Below are positions 36,434-45,562 of a stretch of DNA of 64,000 nucleotides, piece after piece. The stretch comes from JAJXZJ01 sp050012855. GTDB taxonomy: Bacteria; Verrucomicrobiota; Verrucomicrobiia; Limisphaerales; J093. The notes under the pieces were generated by a model that was not told where the DNA came from, did no database searches, and was given only the letters and a program-made list of their open reading frames with translations. The translations under genes and the position numbers were made by a program. Every line of letters begins with the position of its first letter. The stretch's first letter is position 1. The stretch lies in the NCBI GenBank assembly GCA_050012855.1, contig JBEKGJ010000023.1, forward strand, positions 5,643 through 69,642, in the 5' to 3' direction.

Positions 36434-38817
36434 TTGGCTTCGCGGCTTTCCGGCAAGACTGCTGCGCAAGCCCGGCGCAGATACTCTTCGAAGGGCCAGG
36501 CGCCGCTGCCGCCGGTCTGGCGGGTAACAACCAGGTCGAGGCTCGGCACAAAGGCGATGAGTTGTCCCCCTGAACCGGCCTTGTCCCGGGCGTCGGCGGG
36601 GATGCCCTCACCGGAGCGGCCGTCTTCGCCCGTCATGCGAGCGGGCAGTTCCCAACCGTGGGAGAAGGCCTGGGCATTGATCTTGAAGCGCAGCTCATGG
36701 CCGGTTACGGCATGCGTTGGGGCCCCGGTTTCCTGGACGAACCAGCCGGGGACGATTTGTTGTTCGTGCCAGCGTCCACCTCGAAGCAGGCAGTAAGCGA
36801 CGCGCGCCAGCTCGCGCGCCGGCATCCCCAGCCCGTGCGAAGGATGCCGCCCGCATTTCTCGCCTCCTTCGTAGTACTGAAACCACCAGTGTTCAATGCC
36901 GAGCGGCTTGAACAAGGCCTCGATGGCGAACTGGTCGTAAGGCTTGCCCGTAACGGTTTCGCAAACCAGCGATGCATGCGCCAAGGCATGTGTGGAATAG
37001 CCGCAGGCGGTGCCTGGGTCGAATGCCAGCTTGGTGGTCAACGGGTCGCCGGTGTGGCCCAGGATATACTCCCAGGTGCCGTCGTTGGGCGCGCCCGTCG
37101 CCTCGGGGCACAGGCCGGAGGTGTGGTTGAGCAATTGTTTGACCGTGATGCGGGCCTTGCGCGGGTCGCTCAGCGGTTGGGCCCAGGGAATGAACTCGAA
37201 GGCCGGGTCATCGAATCGCATCTTTTTGGGCGTCAATCCACGCTGACTCTGCTCCGACGCGATCGCCAGCACGGTGGCGCAAACCGCCTTGGAAACCGAA
37301 GCGACGCGGCTTGAATCCGTTTGGGCGCTCCTGCCCCGCTCAACTTCCAGGACGATGTAGCCATGGCGGATGACCACCGCGGCAAAGTTCCGATCGTCCG
37401 AGGCGAGGAGCCACTGCTTGAGTTCCGCGAGCCTGTCCGGAACCATGCCGGCGAGACTCTGCAAGTCCCCCGCCTGCTCGAGCTTGCGCCAGCCGCCTTG
37501 GGATTCGGGAGGAGGAAAGTAGGAGTCGGAGTCGAAATATTGGTAGAAGACAGTCGCGAGCCTTGCTCCATAGTCCTCCCAGTGCCGGGCCGACGGGTAG
37601 TCCTTGAGGCCCTCAATCCAGTTACAGTTGAATTCGTGAACGACGGCGGCGATACCATAACGCTCCAGCCAACCCTCGCCCAAGGTGCCCGAGTTCCGGA
37701 AGGTTTCCCCGGTGCTGCCTTCCGTGAACCACGTATGCTGGCGGAGCAACCGCTCGAACGTCGCCATGCGCTCGAGATACTCCTTTAACCGGGGCACCGG
37801 GGGCCGGCTGATGTGCAGTTGGCCGCCGCTGTCGTTATGCAAATCGAGCGCCAGGTGGGGAGGCTGGCCGGCTTGGATCATTCCCTCGAGCCACTTTTCG
37901 AGGGCGTAATTCTCCGGGGCGAGTTGTGGGTCGGCGGGCTTGTCCCAATCGCGATTGAGATCCTTGCCTTGCAGGTTGAAACGGGTGCGCCCGCGGGTCA
38001 CGCCGTCCTTGTTGGCCATCGGCAGAATATAAACGCAGTAGCGCTCGAGATATCTCCTGGACTGCTCGTCCTCCAAGAGGAGTCGTTGGATGAGTCCCTG
38101 CGCCACCCAACTGCTGCCGGCTTCCCACGGATGCGCCCGCGCCCGGAGGAAGACGCGATACCGGGCCCGCGGATTGCCGATGCGGACAATCTCCAATTCC
38201 TGCCCTTCGACGGTCTTGCCGATGGAAACGATCTTCACTCGCGCATTGTCCCGGATGGACGCGAGGAGACGATTGAGGTCAGAAAGGCGATAAGGCTCGA
38301 CCCGCGCCACGTAGAGCCTTGGGCCGGGCATCTGGAGGGTGAGCCGCGCGCGATCCCCCGGGAGGCTCTCCAATGCCATCGGCCTCCAATCCCGCCCGTC
38401 CTGCGAGATGACCGCGGTTTTCAACTCTTTGGCGACCGAGCCAGGCTGCCCGTTCCAGATGTTGTCCAGGTTCTTGAACTCCAGCGTGAGTCGGGACCCG
38501 GCTTTGGCCTGGAGCAAGAAATGGAAATGCCCGGCGGCGCGGTTGGACGAAGAGCGCTCGTGGTCGTAGAGGAGATAGACACTGATGCTGCCGTCCGGAG
38601 CCAACTCATACCAGAGCGGTGATGCGTTCTCGAAACTCGTGTCGATGAATTCAAGGCCGGTTTTGGGCAAAGAAATCCGCGCGTTCGACAGGGGCGTTAC
38701 GGCCTTTCCCTCGGGTGCAGGCGGAGTGTCTGCCAGGCAGGTTGGCGTTATTCCGGCCCCGAGTCCCATCAGCCCTACGCCGGCGGTTTGTTTCAAGAAC
38801 TTGCGTCGGTTGGTCAT
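36430..38817 (-). CDS. Tat-type exported fusion: M14 zinc carboxypeptidase and beta-lactamase-family serine hydrolase
   Basis: A 795-residue fusion. It begins MTNRRKFLKQTAGVGLMG, a Tat-like signal. A beta-sandwich region (~50-180) is followed by an M14 metallopeptidase (~190-460) with zinc ligands in RARAHPWEAGSSW and LDLHNDSGG, an NRDWDKP substrate motif and a catalytic Glu in VVHEFN. Residues ~480-795 form a class C/serine-hydrolase domain with SVSK near 552 (nucleophile Ser and Lys), GYSTHAL as the Tyr motif and GSGGQLIAF as the third box. Both active sites look complete. The M14 half should cut peptides and the other half may cut D-amino esters or amides, which would suit peptidoglycan or glycopeptide breakdown. 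The ATG at 38817 is chosen for the signal peptide; its stop overlaps the GH42-like ATG. Confidence 0.85.
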   Translation of the reverse strand: MTNRRKFLKQTAGVGLMGLGAGITPTCLADTPPAPEGKAVTPLSNARISLPKTGLEFIDTSFENASPLWYELAPDGSISVYLLYDHERSSSNRAAGHFHFLLQAKAGSRLTLEFKNLDNIWNGQPGSVAKELKTAVISQDGRDWRPMALESLPGDRARLTLQMPGPRLYVARVEPYRLSDLNRLLASIRDNARVKIVSIGKTVEGQELEIVRIGNPRARYRVFLRARAHPWEAGSSWVAQGLIQRLLLEDEQSRRYLERYCVYILPMANKDGVTRGRTRFNLQGKDLNRDWDKPADPQLAPENYALEKWLEGMIQAGQPPHLALDLHNDSGGQLHISRPPVPRLKEYLERMATFERLLRQHTWFTEGSTGETFRNSGTLGEGWLERYGIAAVVHEFNCNWIEGLKDYPSARHWEDYGARLATVFYQYFDSDSYFPPPESQGGWRKLEQAGDLQSLAGMVPDRLAELKQWLLASDDRNFAAVVIRHGYIVLEVERGRSAQTDSSRVASVSKAVCATVLAIASEQSQRGLTPKKMRFDDPAFEFIPWAQPLSDPRKARITVKQLLNHTSGLCPEATGAPNDGTWEYILGHTGDPLTTKLAFDPGTACGYSTHALAHASLVCETVTGKPYDQFAIEALFKPLGIEHWWFQYYEGGEKCGRHPSHGLGMPARELARVAYCLLRGGRWHEQQIVPGWFVQETGAPTHAVTGHELRFKINAQAFSHGWELPARMTGEDGRSGEGIPADARDKAGSGGQLIAFVPSLDLVVTRQTGGSGAWPFEEYLRRACAAVLPESREAK

Positions 38818-38985
38818 AGGTAGCGGAAAGGACGGTGGAAAGATCCTCCGGCGTTGTCCCGCCGAAGCCGCCGCTTCCGGTTGAATATCCCTCGTGCTCA
38901 TCAATGGTTTTGTGCCAACACCCGGGAACCGGTTCGCCTTGATGGCATTTGGACGCGACAATGCCAACCGTGGCCGCGGTTTTTA

Positions 38986-40392
38986 TTAAGGTGCCACTTT
39001 GAGTGTTCCCAGCCGGTACCAGCCGTCCTCAGCTCGGCCTTGGATGGCCAGTTTGACTTTGGGCAGCATTGATTGCGGGTCGAGCAACGCAATGGCCAGT
39101 TCGTACTCACCCGGAACCAACCCGGCGGGAACGGTCACGGCGCTGTCGAACACATTGTCGCCGGGGAGCCAGCTCGTGATATCCGCGTTCGTGGCCAGGG
39201 TCTCCGTTCGCTGCTCGTTCCTTAGTCGCAGGGCCAACGTAAATTTCCGGTAGCAGGGCGCCACCCCTTTGTTCTCCCACCAGGAAGTGAAGGTCAGCTT
39301 TTCCTGCCGCCTGACGAGAGCCGGATAGGTGAACTTCCGCAGGACGAGGCGGTAGCCCATTTTCTTCAACCAACGGTTGACCTGCGGCCACCACTCGGCA
39401 GGCACGGGCGAGGATTTGCCGTTGAACGAGGAGATGTGCCATTTCAACGACTCGTCGATAATGTGATCGATGTCCCAACCCTGATTTTTCCAGAACTGCA
39501 TCACCCAGCAGGCCTCCAGGGTCACCGGGGCGCGTTGCCAGGCGTCTTTCATTCCCGTTTGGACGAGTGTTTGTGGATAATAATCGTTCATATGGGACCA
39601 GGTTTTGCTGAACCCGCCCAGGTCGCCCAGGCAATCGGCCCGCCATCCGACCGCCCGTTTGGAAAGGGCATAATGCGTGGCGTTGGGGTCCTGCAATTGC
39701 AGCACCAGCGGCGTGAGGTGAAAGGTGTCGAGATAGCAATCGAGCAGGGCGGCGCGTGTCGCGTCGGTCAACGCCTCGGCGCCCGCCCCTTCGCCCCAGG
39801 CGCCCACGATGGAGACATCCACCAACTCGAGGTTCGGATGCCCATCATAGCGCGCGCCCAGGCCGCGAATCAGGCCGCCGAAACGCTGCAAGTAGAGAGG
39901 GTTCTCGGGATTCACCCGCCATTTCTCGACGGGCAGGTTTTTCTCCATCGTCTGGCCGGCGATCAGCGCTCGATACCAGGCGGGCACGTCATTATTGGCG
40001 TCGGTGCCATAAGGCGCGATGCGCAACATGAGCGTTTGCCCGCGGGCCTGCGCCGTAGCGAGCGCCTTGTCGAGCAGGTCCCACCGATAGACGCCCGCTT
40101 CGGGTTCCATGAATTTCCAGTACACGCGAAAATAGGCAAGCGAGGTGAGCGGGTGGTCCCGATTGGTCAGGCTGCCCATGAAGGGCTGGTACTCGATAGG
40201 GAAACCTTCGGTCCATTCCAGGCCTTCGTTGAGGCGGTCGCCGTTGAACCGCTGGAACGTCATGAAGCCCATTCCCGGATTGACGAGCACGTCGTCGCTC
40301 TCTTTTGGGCGGATCGTGACCATGTCCACGGCCGGAACCGAGGTCAGGCTGGATGCGAGCAATATCAAACCCAGGTAAGGTGCCGCCTTCAT
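38986..40392 (-). CDS. Exported DUF4832-family barrel protein
   Basis: Secreted protein of 468 residues with a signal peptide (MKAAPYLGLILLASSLTSVPA), a GH-like (alpha/beta)8 barrel (~25-340) and a C-terminal DUF4832 beta domain. Seen: VLVNPGMGFMTFQRFNGD near 36, AYFRVYWKFMEPEAGVYRWDLLD near 87 (typical of GH-A-like families), NLELVDVSIVGAWGEGAG near 190 and APVTLEACWVMQFWK near 292. Family members are suspected glycosidases, but none of the motifs proves a reaction. It starts 19 bp after the exported nitrilase and ends about 168 bp before the peptidase fusion, the only sizeable gap in this operon. Confidence 0.8.
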   Translation of the reverse strand: MKAAPYLGLILLASSLTSVPAVDMVTIRPKESDDVLVNPGMGFMTFQRFNGDRLNEGLEWTEGFPIEYQPFMGSLTNRDHPLTSLAYFRVYWKFMEPEAGVYRWDLLDKALATAQARGQTLMLRIAPYGTDANNDVPAWYRALIAGQTMEKNLPVEKWRVNPENPLYLQRFGGLIRGLGARYDGHPNLELVDVSIVGAWGEGAGAEALTDATRAALLDCYLDTFHLTPLVLQLQDPNATHYALSKRAVGWRADCLGDLGGFSKTWSHMNDYYPQTLVQTGMKDAWQRAPVTLEACWVMQFWKNQGWDIDHIIDESLKWHISSFNGKSSPVPAEWWPQVNRWLKKMGYRLVLRKFTYPALVRRQEKLTFTSWWENKGVAPCYRKFTLALRLRNEQRTETLATNADITSWLPGDNVFDSAVTVPAGLVPGEYELAIALLDPQSMLPKVKLAIQGRAEDGWYRLGTLKVAP

Positions 40393-40411
40393 GATCTCGT
40401 GGACATGGCCG

Positions 40412-41758
40412 TCATTTTCCAGGTGGGTCCGCCGGACTGTGCCGGGGCCACTCGGCTTTGAAGTCGCCCAGCCAGGGCCAGTGCATTCGCCGGTTCAAAT
40501 CCACCTCCGCCACCGCCACCGTGCCATATTTCTCGGTGTGGGCGAGCAGGTTCCCTTCGTGATCAAAAATGCCGGAAACCATCCAGTTCATGTCCGGCGT
40601 GGCGTAGGTGCTGCTGACGACATAAACGTGGTTCTCGATGGCGCGGGCGGCAGCGAGCCGCGGGTTGCAACCCCAGACAGGAAAGGCAATGACCTCCGCG
40701 CCATTGAGCGCGAGCCGTCGCGCCACTTCGGGAAAGAACCCGTCGAAGCAGATCATCATGCCAACCTTCCCGAAGCGCGTCGGAAACACCGGATACTCCG
40801 AGCCGGGCTGGACACCGTTGTCCCACTCGCCACCCGGCAGGACGGCCTTGCGATACTTGCCAATCATCGTGCCTTCCGGACCGACGAGCGCGGCCGTGTT
40901 GTAGATGAGATGCCCTTCTCGCTCGACCACCGGCACGACGATGTAAAGGTCGAGCTTTTTCGCCAGAGCTCCGAAAAATGTCGTGGACGGTCCCGGCACC
41001 GGCTCGGCGCTTTCCTCAAACGAAAGCCCCGTACCGGCGCGAGTGATGGTTTCGCCGAGCACCACCAGGTCGGCCCGCTGCCGCGCGGCATCTTCGATGA
41101 ACGGGACAAAGAGCCGGCAGTTGCCCTCTGGGGTCTTGCCACCGCGGGGAAAGAAATGGACCGTGGCCAGACGGACAAGTCGCGGGGGTAGTGGCGACGC
41201 TTCGGCGAACGACACTTGACCCCACTCGACCTTGCTGTGCCGCGGCGCCCAGCGGAGATGAAGCTCCACCACCGCGTTCACGGCATTGGACGGCGCCCGA
41301 TAGGTATCGGCAACCTCGACCCAGCTTTGTGCGCCGCTGGGGTGATCCGTCGGGTATTCCGGCTCACACGCCGCCGCTTTGCCCGGGAGCAGGGTCGCGG
41401 ACTCCGCCGAGTCGCGCATCGCCGGCTGGCCCTTGGCATCGAGCCATCGGACGCGCGCCAGGACGCTGCGGCGCAGATTGGTCACGTTCTCGCAGCGACG
41501 CATGGCGCTAAAACGATACGACTGGCCGCCCTGCACCGCGAAGGTCTTCGACCACCACCCGGCCAGGCCATCACGGGCGTCCGCGCGGATGACGAAGGTG
41601 CCTTGGCGGTCTGGACCGCCGCGCGGCTCATAAGAGAACCGGGGACGAATCTCCTCGCGTGGGGCGATGGATTGCCAGCCATTGGGCGGCTGGTTTGTGG
41701 CGTGGGCGAGTGCCAGCAAGAGGAAGAAGGCCAACGTGGCGATGGTGATGTTTTTCAT
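40412..41758 (-). CDS. Exported nitrilase-superfamily hydrolase with N-terminal lectin-like domain
   Basis: First gene of the minus-strand operon; 448 residues. A signal peptide (MKNITIATLAFFLLLALAHA) leads to a jelly-roll domain (~25-190, RADARDGLAGWWSKTFAVQGG to VVELHLRW), then a carbon-nitrogen hydrolase domain with the triad Glu (VVLGETITRAG near 235), Lys (GKYRKAVLPGGEW near 302) and Cys (GMMICFDGFFPE near 332). Nitrilase-family amidases are normally cytosolic, so an exported copy with a sugar-binding-like module suggests it works on amide groups of an extracellular or cell-surface glycan (inference). The ATG at 41758 is chosen for the signal peptide over one 51 bp upstream. Confidence 0.85.
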   Translation of the reverse strand: MKNITIATLAFFLLLALAHATNQPPNGWQSIAPREEIRPRFSYEPRGGPDRQGTFVIRADARDGLAGWWSKTFAVQGGQSYRFSAMRRCENVTNLRRSVLARVRWLDAKGQPAMRDSAESATLLPGKAAACEPEYPTDHPSGAQSWVEVADTYRAPSNAVNAVVELHLRWAPRHSKVEWGQVSFAEASPLPPRLVRLATVHFFPRGGKTPEGNCRLFVPFIEDAARQRADLVVLGETITRAGTGLSFEESAEPVPGPSTTFFGALAKKLDLYIVVPVVEREGHLIYNTAALVGPEGTMIGKYRKAVLPGGEWDNGVQPGSEYPVFPTRFGKVGMMICFDGFFPEVARRLALNGAEVIAFPVWGCNPRLAAARAIENHVYVVSSTYATPDMNWMVSGIFDHEGNLLAHTEKYGTVAVAEVDLNRRMHWPWLGDFKAEWPRHSPADPPGK

Positions 41759-41829
41759 GACTCTGCTCTTGTGAAGGGTAATGCTATCCTTCGGATTCAA
41801 TGTGTGCAAGGGTGCTCAAGTGTCTGCCC

Positions 41830-42147
41830 TCACTCGAATTCGACGGTGTCAACCTGGTAAGCCTCCACGCGGGAAAGGCGTAGTTCCAATTCCCGGCCGG
41901 ATTCCTTTCGGCGGAGTGGAGCTTCCAGGAAAGTCGAAAGCCGGCGCACTTTTGCGCCATCGGGGGTTGTCATGCGTACAGTGACGTTCTCGACTGGCGG
42001 CAGGGAGTTGGCCTCGTCTTCCGCGTCGCCCGTCCAGTTCAGCAAGTGCAACACGCGGCGATTTCCATTCTGGGTGAGGATGGCGATCAGGGAAGGCGGG
42101 GCGTCCACGCGGCAAGGCAGGCCCTTCCGGGCACCAAGACCATGCAC
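41830..42147 (-). pseudogene. C-terminal remnant of a glycoside-hydrolase-like protein
   Basis: About 100 codons read as the end domain of a large glycosidase: LIAILTQNGNRRVLHLLNWTGD, then PPVENVTVRMTTPDGAKVRRLS and ELRLSRVEAYQVDTVEFE. This is the HLxN...(V/I)xxV.V..P.G..V..V pattern of beta-galactosidase or fucosidase-type C-terminal beta domains. Everything before about codon 10 has no matching domain, and the region upstream is taken by the GH89 promoter. It is probably the tail of a gene that once headed the minus-strand operon. Confidence 0.55.
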
Positions 42148-42310
42148 CCGAGGCGGGACTGCCCGGATCGCCGAGGGTGGAAGTTGGGGGCAGGCGCAGC
42201 GAAGATCAGCGAATCGTCCTGGCGGTGAGCAAATGACCGTGCAAAAGGTATGTTGGTTTGACGAAGCGGCTCAACAAATCACAAAACGCCGGCGGTGGCC
42301 GACCGGAATC

Positions 42311-42316
42311 AAGGAG
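42311..42316 (+). promoter_or_regulatory. Shine-Dalgarno for the GH89 gene
   Basis: AAGGAG lies 7 bp upstream of the ATG at 42324. This strong site decides the start against an upstream in-frame ATG at 42258. Confidence 0.75.
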
Positions 42317-42323
42317 CGCCATC

Positions 42324-44960
42324 ATGCAATCAACCTCGCAATTCAGTGCAGTAATTCAATCAGTCCGAGCCATCGCGGGGATCCTCGCCATCGGTCTGTG
42401 TGTCTGCGGGACAAGTGTCGTCTCAGCGAGCGTCAGCGATCCCGCCCAGGCCGCCCGCAGCCTGGCCCACCGGCTGCTCGCTCAACGAGCCGATCAGTTC
42501 CGGTTCCAGACCATTCCAGCCGACCACAATTGCGACTTGTTTGAAATTGAAAGCCGTGGGGGCAAGATCCTGATCCGTGGCAACAACGGCGTGGCCATGG
42601 CCATGGGCCTCAACTGGTATCTGCGCGACTACTGCCACTGCCATGTCTCGCTCTACGGCAGCCAGTTGACCCTCCCCAATCCCCTGCCGCCGGTTCATCC
42701 CAAGTTCACCAGGACCGCCTGGGCGAAGTACCGGTATTTCCTGAACTACTGCTGCTTCGGTTATTCGCTGCCGTGGTGGGACTGGGCGCAATGGGAAAAG
42801 CTGATCGACTGGATGGCCCTCAACGGGGTGAACCTGCCACTCTCGGTGACAGGCCAGGAAGCGGTCTGGCAAGCCGTCTGCCGGCGGGAAGGCATGAGCG
42901 AGGACCAGATTTTCCAGTTCCTGGCCGGCCCACCCTACCTGCCATTCCAATGGATGGGCTGCCTGGACAACTGGGGCGCGCCCCTGACCCAGAACTGGAT
43001 CAATCGCCACGAGGAGCTCCAGAAACAAATCCTGGCCCGGGAACGGGAACTGGGCATGACTCCGGTGCTGCAAGGCTTCACCGGGCACCTGCCGGCGGTC
43101 CTGCTGGCTCAACATCCGGAGGCCAAATCCCACCGCATCAAATGGATCGAATGGGAGACCGCTCTGCTGGACCCGCTCGACCCGCTCTTCCCCAAACTGG
43201 CTCGGATCTATCTCGAGGAACAGCATAAACGATTCGGCACGGATCACGTCTATGCGGCGGACACCTTCATCGAAATGACCCCGCCCTCGGGGGACGTGAA
43301 ATACCTGGCCAACTTGAGCCGGGCCATCTATGACGGCATGGCAACGAGCGACCCGCAAGCCCTCTGGGTCTTGCAAGGCTGGGCCTTCATGAACCAGGCC
43401 CAGTTCTGGACTCAGCCCCGCATCCGGGCGTTCCTGGATGCCGTCCCCAACGAGCGGATGGCGATCCTGGACCTCTTCTGTGAATCCACCCCGATGTGGA
43501 ATCGGACCGAGGCATTCTGTGGGAAACCATGGTTGTGGTGCAATGTGCAGAACTTCGGCCGGACTGTCGCTCTGGGCGGCGCCTTGCCCAAGATCAATGC
43601 CGATCCCTGCGCCATTCGCCATAATCCTGCTGGCGGCAAACTGGCCGGCCTCGGGTTTGTCAATGAGGGGCTCGATTACAACCCGGTTGTCTGGGATCTA
43701 ATGTTCGAGATGGCCTGGCGGGAAGAACCAGTCGATCTGGACAGTTGGATCCGGCACTACAGCCGGCACCGCTATGGCCGTCCCAATCCCGACGCCGAAG
43801 CGGCCTGGGCGCTTCTGCGGCAGAGTGTTTACGAGGCCCGATTCGATGACAATTCGATCATCGCTCAAGTGCCCTCGTTGAAACCGGCCAACGGCACACC
43901 CTATGACGATGATTCACTGTCCCTGGCCTGGAAACAGCTCTTGGATGCGGCGCCGTATTTCAGCAACACCTCCACCTATCGATTCGACCTGGTCAACATC
44001 GCCCGCCAAGCGCTGGCCAATCACGCCAGCAACCTGCAACACGAGGCTGTGAAGGCGCAACAAGCGGGAGACGCCACTGCCTTCCGCGCGACGGCGGATC
44101 GCTTCCTGCATTTGATCCGCGATCTGGACACACTGCTGGGCAGCCGCGAGGAATTCCTGCTGGGCAGTTGGCTGGCGGACGCGCGCCGCTGGGGCACGAC
44201 GGACGCCGAGCAGGCCCGATTCGAATGGAACGCCCGCCGGGTCCTGACCCTCTGGGGGACAAGAGCGCCCCGGGATTATGCCCGCAAACAATGGTCCGGC
44301 CTGCTCACCGGTTTCTATCTCAAACGCTGGGACTGGTTCTTCCGCGACCTGGAAATCGCGTTGAAGAACAAACAGCCGTTCGACGATCGCAAGTTCCAGG
44401 AAGCGCTCGAGAAATGGGAAACCGACTGGGCCGATGCCCGGGACATTTACCCGAGTCAACCGCAAGGCGACAGCGTGGCAATCGCCCGACAACTCTGGGC
44501 CCAGTACGGCCCGGTCATCCTCAATGGCGGCGAACGTGAATTGGAAAGCCTGACCACGGGCAAACCGGTTCAATGCTCCCATACCTTGCCTGGTCATCCG
44601 GCCCACCTGGCCAATAACGGCCGCAGCAGCAATACCGATCAGTTCTGGGCTACGGATGTAACAATCGATCCGGCTGCGTGGTGGCAGGTTGATCTGGAGA
44701 AGCCAACAACAGTGGGCCGCGTCGTGGTGATCGGCTATTATGGCGACGCGCGACATTATGGTTTCACCGTCGCCACATCGCTGGACGCCCAGAGTTGGGA
44801 ACTCGCCGCCGACTGGCGTGACAACAGTGCCCCCTCAACCGCCGAAGGCTACAATTGCGAATTCGTCCCACGATCCGTTCGCTACATCCGCATCACCATG
44901 TCCCGAAACTCGGCCAACACCGGCCGGCATCTGGTTGAGGTGATGGCCTATGACAAATAG
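42324..44960 (+). CDS. Exported GH89 alpha-N-acetylglucosaminidase with C-terminal F5/8-type (CBM32) domain
   Basis: Secreted exo-alpha-N-acetylglucosaminidase (NAGLU family), 878 residues, releasing terminal alpha-linked GlcNAc from glycans. Order: signal peptide (~1-35), N-terminal alpha/beta domain with NNGVAMAMGLNWYLRDYCHC near 90, the catalytic barrel with RYFLNYCCFGYSLPWWDWAQWE near 140 (family signature), WIEWETALLDP and DTFIEMTPPSG near 312 (one catalytic Glu), LVWxCN-like WLWCNVQNFGR near 400 and GLGFVNEGLDYNPVVWD near 440 (second Glu), a helical C-terminal NAGLU domain, and a discoidin-like CBM (SHTLPGHPAHLANNGRSSN, WWQVDLEKPTTVGRVVV) to the end. The start is fixed by AAGGAG. It is divergent from the minus-strand operon, and its end abuts a truncated pyrF. 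Confidence 0.93.
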   Translation: MQSTSQFSAVIQSVRAIAGILAIGLCVCGTSVVSASVSDPAQAARSLAHRLLAQRADQFRFQTIPADHNCDLFEIESRGGKILIRGNNGVAMAMGLNWYLRDYCHCHVSLYGSQLTLPNPLPPVHPKFTRTAWAKYRYFLNYCCFGYSLPWWDWAQWEKLIDWMALNGVNLPLSVTGQEAVWQAVCRREGMSEDQIFQFLAGPPYLPFQWMGCLDNWGAPLTQNWINRHEELQKQILARERELGMTPVLQGFTGHLPAVLLAQHPEAKSHRIKWIEWETALLDPLDPLFPKLARIYLEEQHKRFGTDHVYAADTFIEMTPPSGDVKYLANLSRAIYDGMATSDPQALWVLQGWAFMNQAQFWTQPRIRAFLDAVPNERMAILDLFCESTPMWNRTEAFCGKPWLWCNVQNFGRTVALGGALPKINADPCAIRHNPAGGKLAGLGFVNEGLDYNPVVWDLMFEMAWREEPVDLDSWIRHYSRHRYGRPNPDAEAAWALLRQSVYEARFDDNSIIAQVPSLKPANGTPYDDDSLSLAWKQLLDAAPYFSNTSTYRFDLVNIARQALANHASNLQHEAVKAQQAGDATAFRATADRFLHLIRDLDTLLGSREEFLLGSWLADARRWGTTDAEQARFEWNARRVLTLWGTRAPRDYARKQWSGLLTGFYLKRWDWFFRDLEIALKNKQPFDDRKFQEALEKWETDWADARDIYPSQPQGDSVAIARQLWAQYGPVILNGGERELESLTTGKPVQCSHTLPGHPAHLANNGRSSNTDQFWATDVTIDPAAWWQVDLEKPTTVGRVVVIGYYGDARHYGFTVATSLDAQSWELAADWRDNSAPSTAEGYNCEFVPRSVRYIRITMSRNSANTGRHLVEVMAYDK

Positions 44961-45401
44961 CCACGCAAGTCCGCCCGCCGTTTCTGCGCCGACGTTAATG
45001 CCCGCCTCCGCCAGTGTCGCGTCGTCCAGACTCGTCAACACGGCGACCCCGAGGACGAGCGGCAGCATACGACCCAACCGGCCCGCCTCGGCCTGCGCCG
45101 CCTGTTCCGCAGCCACCAGCATGGCGGTGCCGCCGCTCGCATGGACGGTCAACATCTGCACGTCGAGCCGCACGGCCGCTTCCACGGCCCGCGCCACCGC
45201 GTTCGGAATGTCGTGAAACTTGAGATCGCGAAACACCGGCGCGCCGGTGGCGCGAAGCCGCCGAACGATGTCGGGTCCAGCCGCGGTAAAGAGTTCCTTG
45301 CCGATTTTCAAGGCGCCGACGGCGGGCGCGAGCTGGGCCGCCAGTTCGACGGCGCGCTCTGGCGTCGGCACATCCAACGCCACCATGATTAAATTCCGCA
45401 C
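44961..45401 (-). pseudogene. pyrF: Truncated orotidine 5'-phosphate decarboxylase
   Basis: The reading from a GTG at 45401 (MRNLIMVALDVPTPERAVEL) is the N-terminal ~135 residues of PyrF, which makes UMP from OMP. Seen: VGALKIGKELFTAAGP, the active-site lysine loop FRDLKFHDIPNAVARAV (DxKxxD/IxN core) and LTVHASGGTAML. After VLTSLDDATLAEAGI the homology ends at about 44985, some 95 residues before the normal C-terminus, and the frame runs into the antisense end of the GH89 gene. The missing part includes the phosphate-binding C-terminal segment, so the protein should be inactive. The organism would need another pyrF elsewhere. Confidence 0.8.
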
Positions 45402-45562
45402 GGGGACAAGGCAGCCGCCGGCGCACCGGGCGGAAATGCAATTCCGTCGCTGCCCGCGGTCGCTTACCGGAACGCCCATGACCGGCAGAAGGCGAAGTTC
45501 CCGAGCCGGCCGGCTACCGCGGCCATGACGGCTCCGGGCCTTGGGTTGTGGACCGCCGGGCC

